Part shown: one piece after another, positions 7,741 to 13,944 of the stretch
Numbering within the stretch: position 1 is the first letter of the stretch
How the letters are laid out: each line of letters starts with the position of its first letter
Assembly (NCBI GenBank): GCA_964516325.1
Contig: CAZFAP010000061.1
Location: forward strand, 1 to 24,668
Direction: 5' to 3'
Length of the DNA stretch: 24,668 bases
From: CAZFAP01 sp964516325
GTDB lineage: Bacteria > Auribacterota > JABMQX01
Translations under genes and position numbers: made by a program
Notes under the pieces: generated by a model
What the model was told of the DNA's origin: nothing
Seen by the model: the letters and a program-made list of their open reading frames with translations, nothing else
The model's database searches: none

Positions 7741-7769
7741 TTGCGGTTTGCCTGTGCGGTTGCTACAAT
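7741..7769 (+). promoter_or_regulatory. Sigma-70-type promoter for the zinc-finger gene
   Basis: TTGCGG (7741-7746), a 17-nt spacer, and TACAAT (7764-7769). Transcription would start near 7776 and leave a leader of about 120 nt before the GTG at 7897. The same -10 hexamer occurs in the promoter ahead of the dGTPase-like gene. Confidence 0.55.
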
Positions 7770-7896
7770 GTGTCATCGGCGTTTTGGGGCCGCGCGAATC
7801 GTTCTGCGTGAGTCTGTGGGCGAGCCGAGACGCTGTCAGTCGCTATGCGTTTTGAATGGCAGGGAAAGAAGGAGTACGCGGGAGGCGTTTGTCGTC

Positions 7897-8232
7897 GTGA
7901 ATTGTGTTTATCATCCAGAAAGGAGCGCGATAGGGAGCTGCTGCCTTTGCGGGATGGCCTTGTGCGAAGACTGCCGGACGACAGTGGCGGGGCAGGATTA
8001 TTGCAGTCGCTGCAAGGCGTGGTTCGATTTCCCGATGGATATCGCAGAAGCGGTCAAGCGATTCTTCAGCCGGGAAAGCAAGTGCCCGAAGTGCGGGAAA
8101 GGGATCGAGGAAGATTTCATCATTTGTCCCTACTGTCAGGCCAAACTGAAAGCGAAGTGCGCGAAATGCGGGCATTTGCTGGAGCGGAACTGGGTCGCCT
8201 GCCCCTATTGTGGGGAAGCAAAGACCAGTTAG
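7897..8232 (+). CDS. Small B-box/double zinc-ribbon protein
   Basis: This 111-aa protein has no recognised function but clear metal-binding modules. An N-terminal B-box-like finger starts CVYHPERSAIGSCCLCG and continues CEDC and YCSRC. A short linker (DIAEAVKRFF) leads to two zinc knuckles: CPKCG with CPYC, then CAKCG with CPYCG. Spacing within the last two pairs is alike, which makes a double zinc ribbon. The GTG at 7897 is chosen because the B-box begins immediately after it and GGAGG lies 11 bases upstream. The frame stays open further upstream, but that part is Arg-rich and featureless. There is no membrane segment. Double zinc ribbons usually mediate protein or nucleic acid contacts. It appears monocistronic. 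Confidence 0.78.
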   Translation: MNCVYHPERSAIGSCCLCGMALCEDCRTTVAGQDYCSRCKAWFDFPMDIAEAVKRFFSRESKCPKCGKGIEEDFIICPYCQAKLKAKCAKCGHLLERNWVACPYCGEAKTS

Positions 8233-8484
8233 GACGGCAGTCAGGATGACCCCTCGGCGTGCAAGCGGCTGGGAGCATCCCGACGATAGGGTTGTAGGCG
8301 GCGACTCTCTTTTGAGCAGGATTTTCGCTTCTCCGGCAGGTCATGCGTCGCGATGACGGACGGAGGGCTTGCCTTCCCGGCACCGATGCGATTGAGCGGG
8401 TCTCAGCGAGTTGGCGCGAGAGAGCCTTCGGAATCTTAAGACGTTGCCTCCAACCCGGCAGAACAATTGAAACGGAGAGAAACC
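8233..8484. other. Intergenic region before the DRTGG gene
   Basis: About 250 bp without a gene. A weak candidate promoter (TTGGCG, 17-nt gap, TCTTAA) lies near 8423-8451, but its -10 is poor. Nothing else convincing is seen. Confidence 0.35.
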
Positions 8485-9576
8485 ATGAGAGTATATGTCG
8501 CCGCCACCCGGCAAAATGACGGGAAAACCATGGTCTGTCTCGGGCTTCTGAGTGCGTTTTCCAAGAAATTCAAGTGCATCAGTTACATGAAGCCGGTGGG
8601 ACAGCAGTACGTCGTCGTGGACGGCGAGAGGATTGATGAGGATGCTGTGCTCATGAAGCAGCTCTTCAGCCTCGACGCCAGGCTCAGCGACATGAATCCC
8701 GTTTCGGTCCCGTCCGGGTTCACGGCGGAGTACATATTAAAGGGAAGCCGGGAGGAGCTGGTTCAACGGGTCAAAGAGGGGTTCGGCGGTGTAAGCACCG
8801 ACAAGGAAATGGTTCTTCTCGAGGGAACGGGGCACGCGGGGGTCGGGTCCGTATTTGACATGTCAAACGCAGACGTGGCGGAGCTCCTCGGCTCGAAGGT
8901 CATCCTGATCAGCATAGGCGGGATCGGCAGGCCAATTGACGAAATCATGCTGAACAAAGCGATGTTTGACAGCCGCGGCGTGGAGGTCATCGGAACGATC
9001 ATCAACAAGGTGGAGCAGGATAAGTACGACAAGGTCAATGAGCTCGTCCGGCGAGGACTGGAGCGAAAGGGACTGAACGTTCTGGGGGTGATACCCTATA
9101 ACCAGGTTCTTGCCACGCCGAGCATCGCCGACGTGCTGCACCATCTCCGGGGAACGCTCATCGCTGGCGAGAAGGGACTGCTCAGCACGGTGAGCAAGTT
9201 CCTGGTCATCGCGATGCCCTCTCACACGGCTCTGGAGTACTTCGTGCGTGGAGCAATGCTCATTACGCCCGGCAATCGAGAGGACATCATTCTGGCGGCT
9301 CTCGCCCGGAACATGGTGGAGGTGACGACCCCGCGCTTTATCGCTGGCATCGTCCTGACGTGCGGCATTTACCCGGATCGAAGCGTTCTGCGGCTCGCGC
9401 AGCAGGTGGACATGCCGCTGATTGTGGTTGCGGAGGACACGTACGCCACCGCCTCCAAAATCAACAGTTCCGTCTTCAAGATTCGCGCGGAAGATACCGC
9501 CAAGGTCATGGAAGCGACACGCCTGGTCAGCCGGTATGTGGAGGTGAACCGCATTCTGGAGTTGATCGAGGAGTAA
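8485..9576 (+). CDS. Stand-alone BioD-like P-loop/DRTGG protein (N-terminal Pta module)
   Basis: The 363-aa protein matches the COG0857 type: a BioD-like P-loop domain (about residues 1-225) followed by a DRTGG domain (about 234-345). The P-loop is ATRQNDGKT at residues 7-15. Later landmarks are MKPVGQQ, VLLEGTGHAGVGSVFD, the GTIINKV segment and LNVLGVIPYN. The DRTGG part shows IAMPSHTALEYF, ITPGNREDIILAAL, and MPLIVVAEDTYATAS. In long Pta proteins such as E. coli Pta, these two modules precede the catalytic domain and sense metabolites. Here they are separate, converging with ackA at a 56-bp gap. The ATG at 8485 is preferred, with CGGAGAGA just upstream; a TTG at 8467 is in frame. The likely role is regulation of, or complex formation with, the short Pta. 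That is inference from domain and position. Confidence 0.9.
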   Translation: MRVYVAATRQNDGKTMVCLGLLSAFSKKFKCISYMKPVGQQYVVVDGERIDEDAVLMKQLFSLDARLSDMNPVSVPSGFTAEYILKGSREELVQRVKEGFGGVSTDKEMVLLEGTGHAGVGSVFDMSNADVAELLGSKVILISIGGIGRPIDEIMLNKAMFDSRGVEVIGTIINKVEQDKYDKVNELVRRGLERKGLNVLGVIPYNQVLATPSIADVLHHLRGTLIAGEKGLLSTVSKFLVIAMPSHTALEYFVRGAMLITPGNREDIILAALARNMVEVTTPRFIAGIVLTCGIYPDRSVLRLAQQVDMPLIVVAEDTYATASKINSSVFKIRAEDTAKVMEATRLVSRYVEVNRILELIEE

Positions 9577-9593
9577 CCGCAGGTTCATTGCGG

Positions 9594-9609
9594 CCGAACC
9601 GGTATTCGG
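9594..9609. other. Small hairpin between convergent genes
   Basis: CCGAA and TTCGG pair around a 6-nt loop in the 56-bp gap between the DRTGG gene and ackA. It has no T-run on either side, so a role as a bidirectional terminator is weakly supported. Confidence 0.3.
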
Positions 9610-9632
9610 GGAATTGCTGGTAAGTCGCTCTA

Positions 9633-10988
9633 TCAGGCAGGTCGTTTCGTTTGCGGGATTTTGGCGACGGCTTCCCGCATCTGGGGGTTCTTCCTGCACT
9701 CCTCCTCGAACGCGTGATCCCTCATCTCGTTCCGGTAGGATGGGCCTTCGAAAGAGTACTTGTGTTTGCCCTGCGGGACGTTCTCGTGGTTCAACAACTT
9801 CACAACATCTTCGACGAAGACCGCCTCCTCGTCTGTCGGAATGACAAAAATCTTTGCTTTCGAGTTTTCCGCCGTAATGTCCATTTCGGCATTCCGCGTC
9901 GTGGCGAGTTCGTTTTTCCTCTTATCATAACGGATTCCGAGCATCTCCAGGCCGTCCATCGCTTTGCCCCGGATAATGGGGCTCATTTCGCCGACACCCG
10001 CCGTCCAGACGATAGCATCCACGACGCCCAGCGCCGCCACGTATGCCCCGATGTACTTCTTCAGCCGGTAGGATTCCATCTCCAGCATGAGTCTGCATTT
10101 TTCGTCGCCCGCTTTTGCGGCGGCGAGGATCTCCCTCCTGTCAACGAATTTTTCGGTGATTCCTTTCAGCCCGCTCTGGGTGTTCAGGATGTTGCTCATC
10201 TCGTCGGGAGAATATCCTTCTTTGTTCATGATGTAAAAATCGAGACCGGCGTCGTGGTCTCCGGCGCGTGTCCCCATGATGAGACCTTCCAGGGGGGTAA
10301 GTCCCATGCTTGTGTCGAAAGACCTGCCGTTCTTCACGGCGTTGGCGCTGACTCCATTCCCGACGTGGAGCGAGATCAGGTTGCACTCGAACGGGTCCTT
10401 TCCGAGTAAAACCGCGGCTCTCTTTGCCACGTACAGGAGCGACGTCCCGTGAAAACCGTATCGCCGAATTCCGTACTTTCTGTACCACTCGTACGGCACG
10501 GCGTAGAAGTATTGCGGCGGCTGTATGGTCTGATGCCAGGCGGTGTCCATCACCGCAACGTGCGGAACGCCGGGCATCAGTTTTTTCGCCGCCTCGATTC
10601 CCTGAACGTTTGGTGGATTGTGCAGCGGCGCCAGGTCGGACAGGTCTTTGAACGTTTGCAAAATCTCATCCGTGACGATGACCGAACGGGCGAACTTCTC
10701 CCCCCCGTGGACTACGCGATGCCCCACCGCGGATATTTCCGACAGGCTCTCCAGCACGCCATGCTCGGGATGGACGAGCATTTCCTCGATCAGGACGATG
10801 GCGTCTTCGTGGTCCGGGCAATTTCTTTCGACCTTGACCTTGGGCTTCCCCGGCACTTCGTGGACGCAAAAGGACCCGCCCACTTTGACCCTCTCAACGA
10901 TTCCTCTGGCGAGAACCTTCTTGTTCTCCCAGTTATAGACCATGTACTTGACTGAGGAGCTGCCAGAATTTAGCGATAGGATTTTCAT
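9633..10988 (-). CDS. ackA: Acetate kinase with C-terminal extension
   Basis: AckA interconverts acetyl phosphate and ADP with acetate and ATP. The 451-aa product aligns by position with the Methanosarcina thermophila enzyme: Asn7 (SLNSGSSSVK), Arg91 (GHRVVHGG), Asp148 (MDTAWHQT), His180 (RRYGFHGTS), Arg241 (MGTRAGDHD), and a Glu near 387-388 (PTDEEAVF). All key catalytic positions are therefore kept. Variants include GTRAGDHDAG where many enzymes have GTRSGDxDP, and WTAGVGEMS where FTGGIGENS is usual. About 50 residues follow the normal end (from about 400, NHENVPQGKHKYSFEG), charged and without a recognised domain. The ATG is 30 bp after the pta stop, with GGAGG a little far upstream. It is the second gene of a pta-ackA operon. 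Confidence 0.96.
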   Translation of the reverse strand: MKILSLNSGSSSVKYMVYNWENKKVLARGIVERVKVGGSFCVHEVPGKPKVKVERNCPDHEDAIVLIEEMLVHPEHGVLESLSEISAVGHRVVHGGEKFARSVIVTDEILQTFKDLSDLAPLHNPPNVQGIEAAKKLMPGVPHVAVMDTAWHQTIQPPQYFYAVPYEWYRKYGIRRYGFHGTSLLYVAKRAAVLLGKDPFECNLISLHVGNGVSANAVKNGRSFDTSMGLTPLEGLIMGTRAGDHDAGLDFYIMNKEGYSPDEMSNILNTQSGLKGITEKFVDRREILAAAKAGDEKCRLMLEMESYRLKKYIGAYVAALGVVDAIVWTAGVGEMSPIIRGKAMDGLEMLGIRYDKRKNELATTRNAEMDITAENSKAKIFVIPTDEEAVFVEDVVKLLNHENVPQGKHKYSFEGPSYRNEMRDHAFEEECRKNPQMREAVAKIPQTKRPA

Positions 10989-11018
10989 AGCGCGGGCGTT
11001 GTTCCTCCCTCGGCGATT

Positions 11019-11996
11019 TCATGCAGCACTCTGGGCCTGGACGACCGTAATGGCGATGGCGCTGACAATGTCGTCCACGCTGCATCCGCGAGACAGGTCG
11101 TTCACCGGCTTCGCCAGACCTTGAACAATGGGACCGATTGCTTGTGCATTCGCCATCCTCTGCACGAGCTTGTAGGCGATGTTCCCTGCGTCCAGGTCGG
11201 GGAATATAAGAACGTTCGCTTTCCCTCCCACTGGACTCCCGGGGCATTTCCTCGCCGCCACCGCGGGCACCAACGCGGCATCGCCCTGAAGCTCGCCGTC
11301 AATGAGGAGGTCCGGTCGTCTGTCCTTGGCAATTTGCGTCGCCTTCACAACCTTGTCCACGCGAGGATGCCCCGCGCTTCCCTTCGTGGAGAAGGAGAGC
11401 ATAGCGACCTTCGGCTGTGGGTCATCCAGGAGCGACTTCGCCGTCTCCGCCGACGCGATGGCAATGTCAGCCAGCTCTTCGCTCGTCGGGTCCGGATTGA
11501 GTCCAGAATCCGCAAAAACAAATACTCCATCGCCTCCGTATCGGAAGTCCGGCACAACCATCAGGAAAAAGCTCGACACCGTCTTGATTCCCGGCGCCGC
11601 CTTCACGATTTGCAGCGCGGGGCGCAACGTGTCGCTGGTGGCATGGTTGGCCCCCGCAAGGAGACCATCGCCATGCCCCGCCTTCACCATCATCGTGCCA
11701 AAAAACAGATGGTCCTTGATCAGTTCCCTGGCGGCCTCCACACTGAGTCCCTTGTGCTTTCTCAGCTCGTGAAATGCCTGAACGTATTCGTCGAGCTTAT
11801 CCGATTTCTCGATATTGACCCATTGCACGCCTTTTGCGGGAGACGTGGGCGCCTCTCCCAGGACTATGGGCCGGGCTATCCCTTCTTTCGCGGCCCGCAA
11901 AGCACCTTCCACGATCCGAGGGTCTTCACTTTCCGGCAAGACGATAGTCTTCGGGTTGCGGCGTGCCCTCTCTTTGAGCTTTTGTACGATATCCAT
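11019..11996 (-). CDS. pta: Phosphate acetyltransferase, short (catalytic-domain-only) form
   Basis: Pta converts acetyl-CoA and phosphate to acetyl phosphate and CoA. The 325-aa product is the PTA_PTB domain alone: KTIVLPESEDPRIVEGALRA, MVKAGHGDGLLAGANHAT, FADSGLNPDPTSEELADIAI, VAMLSFSTKGSAGHP, LLIDGELQGDAALVP, NVLIFPDLDAGNIAYKLVQR, and the C-terminal PVNDLSRGCSVDDIV active-site block. Long Pta proteins are about 700 aa because of N-terminal P-loop and DRTGG domains; here those are a separate gene at 8485-9576. The ATG at 11996 is chosen over one at 12014 because AGGAGGG (12002-12008) lies 5 bases before it. pta precedes ackA by 30 bp. Confidence 0.97.
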   Translation of the reverse strand: MDIVQKLKERARRNPKTIVLPESEDPRIVEGALRAAKEGIARPIVLGEAPTSPAKGVQWVNIEKSDKLDEYVQAFHELRKHKGLSVEAARELIKDHLFFGTMMVKAGHGDGLLAGANHATSDTLRPALQIVKAAPGIKTVSSFFLMVVPDFRYGGDGVFVFADSGLNPDPTSEELADIAIASAETAKSLLDDPQPKVAMLSFSTKGSAGHPRVDKVVKATQIAKDRRPDLLIDGELQGDAALVPAVAARKCPGSPVGGKANVLIFPDLDAGNIAYKLVQRMANAQAIGPIVQGLAKPVNDLSRGCSVDDIVSAIAITVVQAQSAA

Positions 11997-12001
11997 CAAC
12001 T

Positions 12002-12008
12002 CCCTCCT
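12002..12008 (-). promoter_or_regulatory. Ribosome binding site of pta
   Basis: The minus strand reads AGGAGGG with a 5-nt gap to ATG 11996. It fixes the start six codons downstream of the first in-frame ATG. Confidence 0.7.
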
Positions 12009-12014
12009 AATCAC

Positions 12015-12424
12015 GGGTCGAGATTTTGATCCCCGGAAGGCAACCTCTGCCCGAACGGGACATCGCGCACTAAAGAGGCGCCCGCCTTCGCCTGTCAGTC
12101 GCAGCGTGTGCCACGGCGACGTCGTGTCATCGTTTCGGGGCCAAACGAGCCAGCACCTTCAGGCAGTGCTGAAGGCATCTGATGGCAGGCAGGAGGAACT
12201 CTGTCGCAGTCTGAGCAACAAAAGGCCTCACTGAGTTCCCGTTGCACCAGGGTTTTTTGCTGGGCGGTTGATCTTCCCGCACAGCCTCCGGTGAGGCGAA
12301 ATGTCGTGAACGACATCGCGGGAGACTTCCCCTTGAGGAATTGTGCTAAATGTCTATCACGCTTGCCCCGAAATTGCAATAGAAAAACCGCCCAACCCGC
12401 AACGCCTCAGTCTCGGGAGGAACT
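12015..12424. other. Intergenic region upstream of pta
   Basis: No credible gene. It holds a 7-bp stem with a 6-nt loop, CCTTCAG/CTGAAGG, at 12156-12175, and a near-perfect dyad at 12301-12316. I could not find a good minus-strand promoter for pta. Repeats follow from 12425. Confidence 0.45.
12301..12316. promoter_or_regulatory. 16-bp dyad, possible operator upstream of pta-ackA
   Basis: ATGTCGTGAACGACAT has two perfect 7-bp arms around GA. It lies about 305 bp upstream of the pta start. It looks like a dimeric-regulator site, but no promoter was identified nearby and no regulator gene is adjacent. Confidence 0.3.
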
Positions 12425-12645
12425 CACCGCAGGGAACGCGGAGGGCGCAGAGAAAAAGAAATTTGACAGGATCACAGGATTCACAGGATTGGCGGGATGA
12501 TGAGAAACCGCAGATGAACGCCGATGGATGCAGATGGATTGCACAGTCTGTATCTGCGTGTGTCCGCGGTTACCTCCAAATCCTGTTCATCCTGTAAATC
12601 CCGTCGGGAACGGGAAGATTTGACACGATAGCGGGATTGACAGGA
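12425..12645. repeat. Composite of interspersed intergenic repeats
   Basis: In order: a CACCGCAGGGAACGCGGAGG-type unit (12425 on); an 'ACAGGATT' unit repeated with small variations (about 12464-12498); AACCGCAGATGAACGCCGAT (about 12506) facing a diverged inverted partner GCGTGTGTCCGCGGTT (about 12556); then TCCTGTTCATCCTGTAAATC (about 12581), an inverse of the ACAGGAT unit; and GATTGACAGGATGATC at about 12635. The inverted halves could form one long imperfect stem. Related units recur in reverse orientation at 19455-19570. No coding potential is seen. Confidence 0.65.
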
Positions 12646-12650
12646 TGATC

Positions 12651-12717
12651 TTTGGAGTGCGGTAGTCATGCTGCCGCTTTGCAGCGCGGGAGCAAGCTCT
12701 CCCGCCTTTGGCGGGAG
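12651..12717. repeat. Second copy of the folded intergenic element
   Basis: It begins TTTGGAGTGC like the minus-strand reading of 7624-7681. GCGGTAG (12659-12665) pairs with CTGCCGC (12671-12677), with one G-U pair. Then come CGCTTT, a CGGGAGCAAGCT hairpin, and a perfect 8-bp stem CTCCCGCC/GGCGGGAG (12699-12706 with 12710-12717) that competes with it. The flanks and CGCTTT spacer match the first copy, while stem bases differ in paired fashion. Confidence 0.6.
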
Positions 12718-12768
12718 GCGGGGCGGGGCGCTGTTGAACTCCTTCTCTTCCCGTCGCAGGATTCGAAG

Positions 12769-13815
12769 TCAAGACCGCGTTTCCCGGAGGTATTCCTCGA
12801 TGGCGCGGAGTTCCTCCAAGCTGTTAAATCCCATCACCTGTTGCGGATGGTCCACACCCATCGCGGCAATCTTGAACCGCTTTCGGCGGTGGGTTCTTGC
12901 CATGCTCAAAATGTCTATCATATCCGTGAGATATTCTTCGCGCTGGGCGTTGTCTGCCTCTATTTTCTTCAGGGCGAATGTCAGTGTCTCGACGCCGACG
13001 ACATAGACCGATAGGTTGACATATTCAGCGGAATCGGCTTCATCCGCCGATATTTTCTTCGCCCCTCTCCCCATCGGAACTCTGAACGAAACGTCGTCCT
13101 CTTTGATTTCTTTGAGGAGGTCGTGTTTCGACATGGGGATGGTCCCCGCGGCAAAATCGTTCAGGATGCCGAATGCGACCCGTGCTTTGTCCGCCCTCAT
13201 TCCGGTCGCGGCTATGGCTTGGGCGACAAAGTCGGGCGAAATAGCCCCCGACCGAGCCTGCTCCGCGATTCGCGAAAGGGCCCTCGCCTTTTGGATGTCT
13301 GCTGCCTCGATGACCCGCACGGGGCGACCTTCCTCGTCGAGAATGACTCGTCCGGAGCCGGGCGAATCCTCCCGCCGTCCAATCAAGAAGAGACAATCCG
13401 ACTGCGAGGAGCGAAATCTCCGCAGCATTTTTGCGGTCAGCTCGGGGGCTATGAGTTTATCCCCGGCGACGAGTAGAACATCCCCGTCGTAGCCGATCGA
13501 GCTCACTACCCTCGCGCCGCACTTGGCTGCGTTTCCCGTGCCCAGCGGCTCTGGTTGGTACGCAAAGAGGACATCCGGAAAGGCGCTCCCCACTGTCTTC
13601 AAAACATATTCGGCGCCGATGCCAACGACAACGACGTGCAGCGAGATTCCCGCTGCTCGGCAGGCCTCAATGCTTCGGATAATCACGGGCTTTCCCGCGA
13701 CGGGGAGGCAGGTCTTGTGCGTGCCCGTCAATCCCATGCGAGTGCCTTTCCCTGCCGCAAGAATGATCGAGCACACCCTTCGCTCTTTTCGGGTTCTCCG
13801 ATAGGGTCCGGGCAT
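12769..13815 (-). CDS. GlmU N-domain-like nucleotidyltransferase with internal insertion
   Basis: The 348-aa protein has the sugar-nucleotidyltransferase fold: LAAGKGTRM at 19-27, LPVAGKPVI at 37-45, a PLGTGNAAK uracil-pocket-like segment at 90-98, and AGDK with the metal-binding Asp119. GSGRVI (153-158), Glu170 and NAQREEYLTDMIDIL (289-303) match GlmU closely, so a UDP-HexNAc pyrophosphorylase-like reaction is likely. It lacks the left-handed beta-helix acetyltransferase domain of bifunctional GlmU. Between Glu170 and Asn267 there are about 97 residues where E. coli GlmU has about 15. The ATG at 13815 has CGGAGA 5 bases upstream; a GTG 13 codons later is possible. It lies 129 bp downstream of the GH123-like gene. 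The substrate is not certain. Confidence 0.85.
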   Translation of the reverse strand: MPGPYRRTRKERRVCSIILAAGKGTRMGLTGTHKTCLPVAGKPVIIRSIEACRAAGISLHVVVVGIGAEYVLKTVGSAFPDVLFAYQPEPLGTGNAAKCGARVVSSIGYDGDVLLVAGDKLIAPELTAKMLRRFRSSQSDCLFLIGRREDSPGSGRVILDEEGRPVRVIEAADIQKARALSRIAEQARSGAISPDFVAQAIAATGMRADKARVAFGILNDFAAGTIPMSKHDLLKEIKEDDVSFRVPMGRGAKKISADEADSAEYVNLSVYVVGVETLTFALKKIEADNAQREEYLTDMIDILSMARTHRRKRFKIAAMGVDHPQQVMGFNSLEELRAIEEYLRETRS

Positions 13816-13944
13816 AAACTGTCTCCGAAACGTAGTCGAGGAGCCCGCCGCGCGCGAGTTCTCCTACGAGCGTGTCAGGCGAGAAAATACATCGAGAGCT
13901 TCAGTGCGGCGCCGCCAATCGCCCTCAAACTCATCTTCACGTCG

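Noticed and set aside
7627..7896. Upstream extension of the zinc-finger protein
   Set aside because: The frame stays open but runs through the hairpin element and the promoter, and the added residues are featureless; the GTG at 7897 fits better.
11121..12029. 302-aa plus-strand ORF opposite pta
   Set aside because: It is antisense to an unambiguous pta and is Arg/His-rich without motifs.
12425..12645. CRISPR array
   Set aside because: Repeats are of several types, imperfect, and not separated by uniform spacers; no cas gene is near.
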